DNA of 27,347 nt from Victivallales bacterium (GCA_016285335.1 JAEEQO010000012.1:1-27347); one strand, 5' to 3'; positions 14,742 to 22,976 are shown, numbered from the stretch's first letter. Notes: a model not told the origin generated them from the sequence alone. A program made the numbers and translations.

Positions 14742-16906
14742 GCCGCAAATACCGGATCGTGCTCGCCGGCAACCCGAACTGCGGCAAGACGACCATCTTC
14801 AACTGCCTCACCGGGGCCCGCCAGCACGTCGGCAACTACCCGGGCGTGACGGTCGAGAGCAAGACCGGCGAATTCATGCTCGGCGAGGACGAGATCGAGC
14901 TCATCGACATTCCCGGCGTCTACAGCCTGTCGTCCAGCTCGCCCGAGGAGGGCGTGGCGTTCGAGGAGCTCACGAAACCGGGCATCGACCTCATCATGAA
15001 CGTGGTCGACTCGTCCATTCCGCAGCGCAGCCTGTACCTCTCCACCCAGCTCGCCGAACTTCACATCCCGATGCTCCTCGTCTTCAACATGAGCGACGAG
15101 GCGAAGAAGAAGGGGCTCAAGTTCGACATCCAGAAGCTCCAGTCCTATTTCGGATGCAGCATCGTGCAGACGGTCGGTTCGCGCGGCGACGGCGTCGACA
15201 AGCTGAAGACCGCCCTCGCGGAAAGCCTGCTCCACCTGGAGGACCACGACGTCCCGAAGCTCACCTACGGCGCGGACGTCGACGACGCCATCCACGAGCT
15301 CGAGGAGTGGATCGAACCGGCGATGACCGACCGCGTCCGCCACATCCCGGCGCGTTTCTTCGCCATCAAGCTGCTGGAAAAGGACACCTGCGTGATGCGG
15401 ATGCCCGAGTTCCAGGGGCTCGACGCCATCATCGACGCCCAGATCGCCCATCTGTACGCGCGCCACGCCATCAAGGCGGAGACCTTCATGGCTGACTGCC
15501 GCTACGCCATGATTTCCGGCGCATGCCGCGACGCCATTTCGTTCACGCAGGAACGCCGCCGCGAGATCTCCGACAAGATCGACGCGGTCGTCACGAACCA
15601 GTGGGTCGGCCTGCCGCTCTTCTTCGCCGTCATGTACCTCATGTTCTGGTTCACGTTCACCTGCGCCGCGCCGATGACGGACGGCATCGAATGGCTGTTC
15701 GGCTGGATCCAGGGACTGATCGAACGCTTCTGGTCGCCGGACGTCCAGCCCGTGCTGCGGAGCCTGCTGATCGACGGCGTGATCCACGGCGTGGGCGGCG
15801 TGGTGGTCTTCCTGCCGAACATCCTGTTCCTCTTCCTCGCAATCGCGTTTCTGGAGGACACCGGCTACATGGCGCGCGCGGCGTTCGTGATGGACGGCAT
15901 CATGCGCAAGTTCGATCTGCAGGGCAAGAGTTTCGTGCCGCTGGTGCTCGGGTTCGGCTGCAACGTCCCGGCGATCATGGCCACGCGCAGCATCGAGTCC
16001 GAACGCGACCGCCGGACGACCATCCTGGTGCTGCCGCTGATGAGCTGCGGCGCCCGCCTTCCGATCTACGTGCTGCTGGTGCCCGCGTTCTTTGCCGTCA
16101 AATACCAGGCGTTCGTGATGTTCCTGATCTACGCCATCGGCGTCGTGTTCGCGATGGTGGCGGCGCGGATCCTGAAGTCGACGCTGTTCAAGGGCGACGG
16201 CGAAGTCTACCTGATGGAGCTCCCGCCGTACCGCGTCCCGACCGCGAAAAGCATCATGCTCCACATGTGGGACCGCGGCGTGATGTACCTGAAGAAAGCC
16301 GGCACGATTATCCTCGGCGTGTCCGTGCTGCTCTTCATCGCCAATAATTTCCCGGAGAAGAAGACGTTCGACGCCGACTACGGCGCACAGATCATGGCAG
16401 TCGCCGCCGATACGACACTGAGCCCGGCGGAACAGGCCGCCGCCGCCCGCCGCATCGACAACATGAAGCGCGCCGAGGCCGCCGAATACACCATTTCCGG
16501 CCGCGTCGGCAAGTTCCTGGAACCCGCGTTCAAGCCCATCGGATTCGACTGGCGCGTCACGACCGCCGCGATCGGCGCGCTGGCCGCGAAGGAGGTCTTT
16601 GTCTCCCAGCTCGGCATCCTGTACGCCGAGGGCGAGGTCGCCGAGGATGCCCCCGACGACGAACAGGAGTCGCTGCGCCAGCAGCTCCGCCGCGCCTACA
16701 CGCCACTTCAAGGATTCTGCATGATGCTGTTCTGTCTGCTCTCCATCCCGTGCCTCGCCACGCTGGCGATCATCCGCCGGGAGCTGAATTCGTGGAAATG
16801 GATGTTCCTGGAGGCGGCGGGGCTCTTCGCCCTGGCGTACGTGACCACGCTCATCGTGTACCAGATCGGCATGCTCCTGAAGATCGGCACGGACTACCTT
16901 GCCTGA
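14738..16906 (+). CDS. feoB: Ferrous iron transporter B
   Basis: This is a 722-residue inner-membrane Fe(II) transporter with an N-terminal G domain. The G motifs are GNPNCGKTT at 11-19, Thr38 in PGVTVESKTG for G2, DIPG at 57-60, and NMSD at 117-120 for base recognition. A helical GDI-like spacer runs to about 270 and is followed by the membrane part. That part includes the gate regions with TGYMARAAFVMDGIM and GFGCNVPAIMATRSI, plus a later conserved ALAAKEVFVSQLGILY. The protein ends with two hydrophobic segments. It is full length for the family and has no FeoC gene behind it. Immediately after its stop, in the same reading frame, lies a GNAT remnant. Confidence 0.97.
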   Translation: MSRKYRIVLAGNPNCGKTTIFNCLTGARQHVGNYPGVTVESKTGEFMLGEDEIELIDIPGVYSLSSSSPEEGVAFEELTKPGIDLIMNVVDSSIPQRSLYLSTQLAELHIPMLLVFNMSDEAKKKGLKFDIQKLQSYFGCSIVQTVGSRGDGVDKLKTALAESLLHLEDHDVPKLTYGADVDDAIHELEEWIEPAMTDRVRHIPARFFAIKLLEKDTCVMRMPEFQGLDAIIDAQIAHLYARHAIKAETFMADCRYAMISGACRDAISFTQERRREISDKIDAVVTNQWVGLPLFFAVMYLMFWFTFTCAAPMTDGIEWLFGWIQGLIERFWSPDVQPVLRSLLIDGVIHGVGGVVVFLPNILFLFLAIAFLEDTGYMARAAFVMDGIMRKFDLQGKSFVPLVLGFGCNVPAIMATRSIESERDRRTTILVLPLMSCGARLPIYVLLVPAFFAVKYQAFVMFLIYAIGVVFAMVAARILKSTLFKGDGEVYLMELPPYRVPTAKSIMLHMWDRGVMYLKKAGTIILGVSVLLFIANNFPEKKTFDADYGAQIMAVAADTTLSPAEQAAAARRIDNMKRAEAAEYTISGRVGKFLEPAFKPIGFDWRVTTAAIGALAAKEVFVSQLGILYAEGEVAEDAPDDEQESLRQQLRRAYTPLQGFCMMLFCLLSIPCLATLAIIRRELNSWKWMFLEAAGLFALAYVTTLIVYQIGMLLKIGTDYLA

Positions 16907-17158
16907 AGCCGGATCCGGAGCAGCCGGGACCGGTTTGCCGCCGGGAAACGCCAAATCCGCGGCCATGAGCTCGGCCGTAGGGTGGTGGAGGAGGCGGAAC
17001 GCTGGATCCGCGAACTCGGCTTTCGCGAGGTCATGATCGACAGCCGGACCGTCGCGGTGCCGTTCTACGAAAAACTCGGCTACGCGGCTATGGACGGCGC
17101 CGTGGTCAAAAGCGGTTCGTTCGACTGCATCAGGATGCGCAAGCGCATATCAAGCTGA
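16907..17158 (+). pseudogene. Remnant of a GNAT acetyltransferase (C-terminal half only)
   Basis: Reading on from the feoB stop in the same frame gives 83 codons and TGA at 17156-17158, without any ATG in that frame that could start a whole domain. The text includes RGHELGRRVVEEAERW, which fits GNAT motif A (the RGxGLGxxLv acetyl-CoA loop), and then GFREVMIDSRTVAVPFYEKLGYAAMDG and the final CIRMRKRI, the usual GNAT end. The N-terminal half of the domain is missing. FeoB occupies the upstream DNA, so the gene was probably cut off by a deletion or rearrangement that joined its 3' half to feoB. A GTG at 16982 could start a fragment, but it would not be a functional enzyme. Confidence 0.75.
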
Positions 17159-17206
17159 CAGTGTGAGCATGCCGTAAAAAAACAGTTCGTTTTGGCGGCC
17201 GGAGAC

Positions 17207-17234
17207 TTGAAAAATGAAATCCGGCAATTATTTT
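17207..17234 (+). promoter_or_regulatory. Possible ald promoter
   Basis: TTGAAA (17207-17212) lies 16 bases before TATTTT (17229-17234); a TATAGC sits further on. The -10 match is imperfect. It would give a leader of over 100 bases before ald. Confidence 0.45.
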
Positions 17235-17244
17235 ATAGCAAAGA

Positions 17245-17269
17245 AAAGGATCGCATGCGGCGGTCCTTT
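17245..17269 (+). promoter_or_regulatory. Hairpin in the ald leader
   Basis: AAAGGATCG (17245-17253) pairs with CGGTCCTTT (17261-17269), 9 bp with one G-U, around a 7-base loop. It falls just after the likely transcription start of ald and is not followed by a T-run. It may stabilise or regulate the leader. Confidence 0.45.
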
Positions 17270-17354
17270 CCCGTGAACAACAAAAACGATCTGTCAAAAC
17301 GAACGGACAGAATCCCTTTTTTGAGGGTAAAAACAGAAAGGACAGGCCCAGGCC

Positions 17355-18467
17355 ATGAAAATCGGATGCGTCAAGGAGATCAAGAACAATGAATTTCGTG
17401 TCGGGCTCACGCCGGATAATGTCCGGGATTATGTCGCCGCCGGTCATCATGTTTATATGGAACGGGGCGCGGGCGTCGGTTCCGGGTTCTCCGACAACGA
17501 ATACGTGGACGCCGGAGCAAGCCTGATCGACAACGCGGCCGACGTGTGGCACCTGGTCGACATGATGATCAAGGTCAAGGAGCCGCTCGCCAGCGAGTAT
17601 GGATTGTTCCACGAAGGGCTGATCCTCTACACCTATCTGCACCTCGCCGCCGACAGGGAGCAGACCGACGCCCTGCTGGCGGGGAAGGTCAAGGCCGTTG
17701 CGTACGAGACGATCCAGGAAGCCGACCGCTCCCTGCCCTGCCTCGCCCCGATGTCCCAGATCGCCGGCCGCCTCTCCATTCAGGAAGGCGCGAAGTACCT
17801 CGAGAAGAAGTTCGGCGGCGAAGGCATCCTGCTGGCGGGCGTCCCCGGCACGCCGAAGGCAAACGTGGTCATCCTCGGCGGCGGCACGGTCGGCATGAAC
17901 GCGTGCAAGATCGCCGTGGGCATGGGCGCGAACGTGACGATCCTCGACATCAACCTGAAACGCCTGGAAGAGCTCGACAACATGTTCGGCGCGCACATCC
18001 AGACGCTGGTGAGCTCCGACAGCAACATCGAGCGCGTGCTGAAGGACGCCGACCTGGTGATCGGCTCCGTGCTGATCCCCGGCGGCTCCACGCCCAAACT
18101 CTTCAAGAAGCGCTATCTGCCCGAGATGAAGGACGGCGCGGTGTTCGTGGACGTGGCGATCGACCAGGGCGGCTGCGGCGAATCCTCCCGCGTGACCACG
18201 CACGACGATCCCGTCTTCATCGAAGAGGGCGTGGTGCATTACTGCGTGGGCAACATGCCCGGCGCGGTGCCGCGCACCAGCACGATCGCGCTCACGAACG
18301 CCACGCTTCGCTACGGCCTGCAGATTGCGAAAAACGGCCTGGAAGAAGCCTGCAAGCAGAGCAAAGCCGTTTCCTCCGGCGTGAACTGCTACCTCGGCAA
18401 GCTCACGAACAAGAACGTCGCCGCCGCGCACGGTTACGAATTCACCGACCTGTCCTCCCTGATCTGA
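17355..18467 (+). CDS. ald: Alanine dehydrogenase
   Basis: This 370-residue NAD-dependent enzyme converts L-alanine reversibly to pyruvate and ammonia (EC 1.4.1.1). Active-site residues are at their family positions: Arg15 (EFRVGLTP), Lys75 (MIKVKEP), His96 (YTYLHLA) and Asp270 (VDVAIDQGG). The NAD-binding Rossmann loop is VVILGGGTVGMNA at 171-183, with Asp198 (ILDIN) holding the ribose. The C-terminal NMPGAVPRTSTIALTNATL is typical. The protein is hexameric and cytosolic in the family. The 196-base upstream gap holds the hairpin and a possible promoter, so it likely has its own transcript. Confidence 0.97.
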   Translation: MKIGCVKEIKNNEFRVGLTPDNVRDYVAAGHHVYMERGAGVGSGFSDNEYVDAGASLIDNAADVWHLVDMMIKVKEPLASEYGLFHEGLILYTYLHLAADREQTDALLAGKVKAVAYETIQEADRSLPCLAPMSQIAGRLSIQEGAKYLEKKFGGEGILLAGVPGTPKANVVILGGGTVGMNACKIAVGMGANVTILDINLKRLEELDNMFGAHIQTLVSSDSNIERVLKDADLVIGSVLIPGGSTPKLFKKRYLPEMKDGAVFVDVAIDQGGCGESSRVTTHDDPVFIEEGVVHYCVGNMPGAVPRTSTIALTNATLRYGLQIAKNGLEEACKQSKAVSSGVNCYLGKLTNKNVAAAHGYEFTDLSSLI

Positions 18468-18497
18468 GGCGGACATAGCGGCAATTCCGCAAAGGAC

Positions 18498-18551
18498 GGG
18501 GCGCTCCGGCAAATTGCTCGTCAGTGACTGGCAAAATTGGTCCGACGCCCC
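18498..18551 (+). promoter_or_regulatory. Nested inverted repeat downstream of ald
   Basis: GGGGCG (18498-18503) and CGCCCC (18546-18551) bracket an inner TTGC-TC-GTCA-G-TGAC-TG-GCAA (18514-18534). Both are centred at about 18524. The intermediate bases pair poorly. It may act as the 3' end of ald transcripts or as a protein-binding site; no T-run follows. Confidence 0.45.
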
Positions 18552-18593
18552 AAGAACTGTCGCAACTGTGAGATAAGGTCACTTGGTAATTCA

Positions 18594-18608
18594 TCAGCCA
18601 CCGGCTGA
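18594..18608 (+). promoter_or_regulatory. Short hairpin upstream of the metalloprotease gene
   Basis: TCAGCC and GGCTGA form a perfect 6-bp stem with a 3-base loop, 33 bases before the ATG at 18642. I see no clear promoter in 18552-18641, so the start of this transcript is unresolved. Confidence 0.4.
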
Positions 18609-18641
18609 CAAATGAAACATTTCTGTTCAGGAAACCGCCGA

Positions 18642-20507
18642 ATGAAACGAATTCAAACTGCATTGTTGTGTGCCGCCGTGTTGTTCGGGGGCGGCGTCCT
18701 GTTCGCACAGGGCGGGCAACCGGGCGGGTTCCGTGGCGTGCAGCGCGGCTTCGGCAATCAGCAGAGCGTTCAGCAGCGCGGCCAGCGTCCTGTCGGAACC
18801 CCGGGCGTGCAAAGAGGATTCGGCGGATTCCCGGGAACAGGCGGTTTCGGCGGTTTCGGCAACGCGCAGGGCGGGCAGCGTCCTGCCATCGGAACGCCGG
18901 GCGTGCAAAGAGGTCTCGGCGGCCCGCAGGGACAGCAGAGCGGACAGGGCGGTCGACCTGCCGGCAATCAGGGCGGCAGCGGCACACGGCAGGGCAGCTC
19001 GCAGGGACAGCAGAGCGGTGGCGGCATGCCCGGAACGGGGGGAGCTCAGCAAGGCGGATTCGGCGGCCCGCAGGGCGGGTTCGGCAGAACGACGCGCCAG
19101 GAAACGAAGCTGAAACGGCCGTTCGGAGCGGGGCAGTACGACACCTCGGCGTTCATGGCAGGCGAAATCCACGTGAACGTCGTGCTGTTCGAATCCAACG
19201 GCAGGATCGACCCCGACACGGAAAACTGGAGCAAGGACGAGATCGACAAGGTCGTCGGCCACGTCAAGAAAGCCTGCGCCTGGTGGGAGGAAATGTGGAA
19301 GCGGAAGAACTATGTCGGCAAGCTGCATTTCACGATCGACCTGGAGCATGCGAACACGCCGTTCCAAACCTCGTACGAACCCATCACGCACGGCGCGTTC
19401 CGCGACGACCGCTTGTGGATCGGCGAATTTCTGAACTCGCTCGGGTATTCCGGCGACAAAAACCGGATGCTGTACCAGTTCACCGCCGACACGATCGAGA
19501 AGCACAACGCCGATTTCGCGTTCAACATCTTCATCGTGAAGGCCGACAACGACCGCGACCACTACTTTTCGGACAGTTACCGTTCCTACACCCTGGGGCG
19601 GCAGTACGACGGCGTTTCCGACACCTACATCCTGACGGCGTATTCCAGGCCCTACGACTGGTATTCCTCGCAGTCGTTCGCGCATGAGATGGCGCACATC
19701 TTCGGCGCGGCCGACGAATACCCCGGGCAGGGCAACTACAACGACCGCGTCGGGTACTACGGGGTGCAGAACACGAACGCCCCGGACGGCAACCCGGACC
19801 GGAACCGCATCGTGCCCAGCCTGATGAACAGTTCGATCTCGTCGGCGTTCGAACGTCACACCACCTCGCCCCAGTCGCTGGAAATGGTCGGCTGGCGGGA
19901 TTCCGACGGCGACGGCGTCATCGACGTGCTGGACGCGCCGATCGCGGTCACGGATTTCTCCTCGAAACTGAATTTGTCCGATTCGACCTATGACTTCACC
20001 GGCACGTTCACGGTCCAAAAGATCCCGAATTACAACAACACGAAGGCGATCACGGTCAATTCCGTCGACAGGCTGCTGTACCGTTTCGGCGAGTCCGGGG
20101 AATGGAAAGCGGTCAACGAAAAGGACTGGAACGAGGAAAGCAGGACCGTTTCCCATCAGTTCAGGATCCCCGTGGGGTCCGTACTTCAATGGAAGGTCGT
20201 CGATTCGAGCGGGACCACGGAATCGAAGACCTGCACGATCGGCAATGTGCGGAACCAGAAGGTCGGGATCGATCGCGCGACGGGCTCCGCCAGGTTCAGT
20301 TTCACGCCCGCGACCGCCGACGCCGGGATCGTCCGCTACAAGCTCCGCGTGGACGACAGGACGTTCGATCTGGACGAGGGCAAAAACGCTTTTACGCTCT
20401 CCGGGCTTTCGACCGGCACGCACAAATGGGCGCTTCAGGGCGTTTACGCAGATTCGTCCGTGACAGACTGGCTTTCCTGCGGTACGTTCACCGTGACTTC
20501 CCGTTGA
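18642..20507 (+). CDS. Secreted zinc metalloprotease with Gly/Gln-rich N-terminal tail
   Basis: This is a 621-residue exported protein. The start at 18642 is preferred over an ATG ten codons earlier because AGGAAA lies upstream and the signal peptide MKRIQTALLCAAVLFGGGVLFA then begins directly. Residues ~23-150 are Gly/Gln/Arg-rich low complexity, with repeats such as GTPGVQRG (52-59 and 84-91). A catalytic domain of ~160-420 follows, with HEMAHIFGAADE (His348, Glu349, His352, and Asp358 two residues past the usual third position). A possible Met-turn lies at LMNSS (394-398). DSDGDGVID (420-428) is a classic calcium loop of the dockerin/thrombospondin type-3 kind. The rest looks like two beta-sandwich modules. 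Protease activity is inferred from HExxH and context; the family is not precisely recognised. Confidence 0.85.
   Translation: MKRIQTALLCAAVLFGGGVLFAQGGQPGGFRGVQRGFGNQQSVQQRGQRPVGTPGVQRGFGGFPGTGGFGGFGNAQGGQRPAIGTPGVQRGLGGPQGQQSGQGGRPAGNQGGSGTRQGSSQGQQSGGGMPGTGGAQQGGFGGPQGGFGRTTRQETKLKRPFGAGQYDTSAFMAGEIHVNVVLFESNGRIDPDTENWSKDEIDKVVGHVKKACAWWEEMWKRKNYVGKLHFTIDLEHANTPFQTSYEPITHGAFRDDRLWIGEFLNSLGYSGDKNRMLYQFTADTIEKHNADFAFNIFIVKADNDRDHYFSDSYRSYTLGRQYDGVSDTYILTAYSRPYDWYSSQSFAHEMAHIFGAADEYPGQGNYNDRVGYYGVQNTNAPDGNPDRNRIVPSLMNSSISSAFERHTTSPQSLEMVGWRDSDGDGVIDVLDAPIAVTDFSSKLNLSDSTYDFTGTFTVQKIPNYNNTKAITVNSVDRLLYRFGESGEWKAVNEKDWNEESRTVSHQFRIPVGSVLQWKVVDSSGTTESKTCTIGNVRNQKVGIDRATGSARFSFTPATADAGIVRYKLRVDDRTFDLDEGKNAFTLSGLSTGTHKWALQGVYADSSVTDWLSCGTFTVTSR
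18711..19100 (+). repeat. Gly/Gln-coding degenerate repeats in the metalloprotease gene
   Basis: The coding DNA holds internal duplications. GGAAC(C/G)CCGGGCGTGC plus AAAGAGG occurs at 18795-18817 and 18891-18913, differing at one base. GCAGGGACAGCAGAGCGG occurs at 18926-18943 and again at 19001-19018. They encode the Gly/Gln-rich tail and look like products of slippage or unequal exchange. Confidence 0.75.
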
Positions 20508-20573
20508 ACCAAATTGTCAGCTGAAATCATATCGAACACGAAAAACAAAACATGAACAGAGGATGAACAGCAA

Positions 20574-21782
20574 ATGAACTGGGAAAACATGAACGGGAAG
20601 AAATGGCGGACCTGCAAACGGCTGCCCGTGCTGTGCCATCTGAAGCTCTGCTTCATTACGCTGTGCGCGCTGATCCGGCTTTCCATCTATTTCCTTCTGG
20701 TCGGCCTCTTTTTGATCTTCGCTCCTCCTGCCGCGATCCATGGCATCATTTCCGGGAAAGTGCCCTTGTTCCAAAGCCTGATCCCGCTCTGTTTCCTCGG
20801 ATATCTGTCGTTCCGGTACTGGAAGCGCGTATTCCGGCGCTGCAAGCCGGGCGGGACCCTGCTCGACCCGGAACGCTTCGGCGCGCTCTACGACGACGTC
20901 CGCGCGATCTGCCGCGACCTGAAGATCTCCCCCATCCGGCAAATCTACCTCGACGCCGGCGTCGACATTCGGGTGATGCCGCGGTTCCCGGCGTTCAAAT
21001 CCCGCCAGAGAAACATCCTGCTCATCGGCTATCCGCTGGTCTGCACGATGGACGCCAAATCGTTCCGCATCTGCCTGACGCGGGTGCTGTGCCACGAGAA
21101 CCGCCGGATCGCGCGCAACGCCACCCTGCGCCGGATCAGGGGGCTCTGGGCGCTTCTGCCGTGGGAAAGCATCCTCGGCGACGACGATGAAGAACTTGAA
21201 TCCGCGGGGCCTCCCGGGATCGACACGGCGCTTTTCCCGCTCGAGGTCCGGGCGGAGTTCGCCGCCGATCAATGGTGCGCCGAGACGTTCGGGCGGCAGG
21301 ATTTCGCCGCATGTGTCACGCAGGCCTATTTCCGCCTGGAACGGTTCAACGCAAAGAAGCTTGCACGGACCAGGTTCTCCAAAACCGCCCCCGACGCCAA
21401 CCATGCGGCCGCCGTCATCCGCGACGAGATCAGGAAAGCTGTCCCGGAACCGGAGGCGAAACGCATCCTCGAGAAACAGCTCCGGGTATCCGAAGAACTT
21501 TTCGAGAAGCTGCCGCCGTTTCGGGAACGCGTCGGCACGGACGATCCCGCCGCGCTTCTGCCGTACTTGGAGCGCACCCCGGACGCCGCCGAGCATTATC
21601 TCTTCTCCGATCCCGCTTTCGAGGCGGAGTACAACGGCATCCTGAAGAAGGCGCTTTTGCGCCGGAAGAAAGAAGAGGAGTTCCTGGTGGAGATCGGCGA
21701 GGACGATCCGGAGGACGACGACGAGCTCGCCGAGGACGACACCAACGAAGAGGACGAGAACACCGGGGAAGAAACGAGATAG
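20574..21782 (+). CDS. M48-like membrane protein with a degenerate zinc site and acidic tail
   Basis: This is a 402-residue protein with two N-terminal membrane segments at about 28-50 and 63-80. A soluble part follows, resembling M48 peptidases: LLIGYPLVCTMDAKSFRICLTRVLCHENRRIARN corresponds to the M48 'lG.pLl..ls.dEl.aVLaHE.gH' block, and LEVRAEFAADQWCAETFG to the downstream 'E.eAD..A.e..G' block. The zinc motif reads His174-Glu175-Asn-Arg-Arg178, with Arg in place of the second His. The third-ligand glutamate (Glu228) seems kept. The protein is therefore probably not an active peptidase. The last ~36 residues are extremely acidic (EDDPEDDDELAEDDTNEEDE). It begins 66 bases after the secreted metalloprotease and may be co-transcribed. 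The M48 relation is my inference from pattern. Confidence 0.75.
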   Translation: MNWENMNGKKWRTCKRLPVLCHLKLCFITLCALIRLSIYFLLVGLFLIFAPPAAIHGIISGKVPLFQSLIPLCFLGYLSFRYWKRVFRRCKPGGTLLDPERFGALYDDVRAICRDLKISPIRQIYLDAGVDIRVMPRFPAFKSRQRNILLIGYPLVCTMDAKSFRICLTRVLCHENRRIARNATLRRIRGLWALLPWESILGDDDEELESAGPPGIDTALFPLEVRAEFAADQWCAETFGRQDFAACVTQAYFRLERFNAKKLARTRFSKTAPDANHAAAVIRDEIRKAVPEPEAKRILEKQLRVSEELFEKLPPFRERVGTDDPAALLPYLERTPDAAEHYLFSDPAFEAEYNGILKKALLRRKKEEEFLVEIGEDDPEDDDELAEDDTNEEDENTGEETR

Positions 21783-21850
21783 CAAACCGCCCTCACCCCC
21801 CCGGCGTGGAATGATCCCGGTCCACCCGAGTATTTTCCGGCATATTTCCC

Positions 21851-21879
21851 TTGTTTTTTTGCCTGGTGCGTGGTATAAT
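21851..21879 (+). promoter_or_regulatory. Strong sigma70-like promoter, copy 2 of a repeated 36-bp element
   Basis: TTGTTT (21851-21856) and TATAAT (21874-21879) are 17 bases apart with an extended -10 TGG. The stretch 21851-21886 matches 6756-6791 at 33 of 36 positions. It lies upstream of the small membrane protein and excludes the earlier ATG at 21811 as its start. Confidence 0.75.
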
Positions 21880-21921
21880 AAAGTTGCCGGAATGAAATCG
21901 CAACAACGCAGCGAGCTTATT

Positions 21922-22428
21922 ATGAGCAATCAGGACAGGAATTCCGAACAACACGAGGCCGCCATTTTGCCGAATCGGAAAAAAGAAAATCACATCAAAA
22001 TCGACATCGGCAAACGGTTCTGCATCTTCGTGGTCGTGCTGGCGGCGCTGGTCGCGGGCGCGTTCGTGGCGGCACGGTTTGTCCCGCGCAATACGCCCGT
22101 CGGCGTGTATCGTGCTCAACCGTATGCGTGCATGCACGAAGGGGCGAAAGCCGTGTTTGTCGTGACGACCGATTTTCACTGTTTCATGATTTATTACGAT
22201 GAGGAGGATGGCCGCGGGGGACACTCAAATGTCTTCAGGGGGAAATGGAAACAGGAGGAGGACGGAAGCTTTACCTTTTTTGATTTTGTCGTCAGCGATT
22301 TGCCTGAAGAGCATATCAGCCGGATGGAGCCCGTTTTAAATGGCAGAAGCTATTGGGGCGGCCTGAAAACGACGGCTCCCGGCGAGCCCGAGTTCTTTTT
22401 GCCGCGAATCCTGTCCGGCTTTTTGTGA
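21922..22428 (+). CDS. Single-pass membrane-anchored protein, unknown function
   Basis: This is a 168-residue protein. A charged N-terminal tail (MSNQDRNSEQHEAAILPNRKKENH) leads to one membrane helix (FCIFVVVLAALVAGAFVAARFV, about 34-55). The outer domain contains VGVYRAQPYACMHEGAKAVFVVTTDFHCFMIYYDEEDG and FRGKWKQEEDGSFTFFDF, which suggest a small beta-rich fold similar to periplasmic 'G.W....dg.. f.f' domains. The start at 21922 fits the promoter upstream. An ATG at 21892 would place it almost at the transcript start and is possible for a leaderless message. No strong Shine-Dalgarno precedes either. I do not recognise a family. Confidence 0.65.
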   Translation: MSNQDRNSEQHEAAILPNRKKENHIKIDIGKRFCIFVVVLAALVAGAFVAARFVPRNTPVGVYRAQPYACMHEGAKAVFVVTTDFHCFMIYYDEEDGRGGHSNVFRGKWKQEEDGSFTFFDFVVSDLPEEHISRMEPVLNGRSYWGGLKTTAPGEPEFFLPRILSGFL

Positions 22429-22446
22429 AACGGTCCTATCTGCATT

Positions 22447-22459
22447 CCTTGATTCAAGG
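22447..22459. promoter_or_regulatory. Short perfect palindrome upstream of the glycosyltransferase remnant
   Basis: CCTTGA-T-TCAAGG is a perfect 13-base inverted repeat. It sits 18 bases after the preceding stop. It could be an operator half-pair or chance. The rest of 22429-22539 shows nothing recognisable. Confidence 0.3.
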
Positions 22460-22539
22460 GACTGCTTCATTCCGCCTCAATCCCTCCCACAACAACACCG
22501 TGAAAGGCCTGAAACCATGCCGAACACAAACACGATCCG

Positions 22540-22976
22540 CAGACCGGCGAACAGGCCGCCGTGGCGAAACGCGCCGCCGAGCTCAGCGCGGGCGTGCTGC
22601 TGAAGGACGATTCGGCGGGGGGATCCGCGCCGCTGTGCGGAAGATCCTGGACAACGCGTCGTACCGGGACGCGGCGGAGGCGTGCAGCCGGGATTTCCGT
22701 TCGTGCTCCGGGCCGTCCGGCGCGGCGGACTTCATCGAATCCGCGCCGCACCAGTGGGACGGCGTCGACGTCCTGAAGGAACTGAACAGGACGAATGTCC
22801 GGTTCCAGATCGTTTACTGGAGCATCGTTGCCGTCCTGATCTTCCTCGCCGGTTTTTATATCGAACGGAAATACCTCTGGATCATCGGTCTTGTCGCCGG
22901 ATTCATCTCCAAGCCCATCGGCAGACACGTGCAGGAACGCCGCTATGCCGCGCTGGTCCCGGACGGCGATCCGTAA
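22540..22976 (+). pseudogene. Remnant of a UGT/MGT-type glycosyltransferase with a G-run frameshift
   Basis: From 22540 one frame reads TGEQAAVAKRAAELSAGVLLKDDSAGG, then a second frame reads GGIRAAVRKILDNASYRDAAEACSRDF and SGPSGAADFIESAPH. Together these make the C-terminal end of a UDP-glycosyltransferase of the macrolide/UGT type ('dQ..nA..v.elGaGv.l......lr.av..vL.d..yr..A..........GG...AAd.ie'). The two halves join at the six-G run 22617-22622, a typical frameshift site. The N-terminal acceptor domain and most of the donor domain are absent. The tail goes on through a hydrophobic segment (IVYWSIVAVLIFLAGFYIERKYLWIIGLVAGF) to TAA at 22974-22976. It is probably non-functional, although the tail from the second frame might still be made. 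Confidence 0.72.

Noticed and set aside
14726..16966. 746-residue minus-strand open frame opposite feoB
   Set aside because: Rich in Asp/Arg/His/Ala repeats from reversed codons. FeoB on the plus strand is complete with G motifs.
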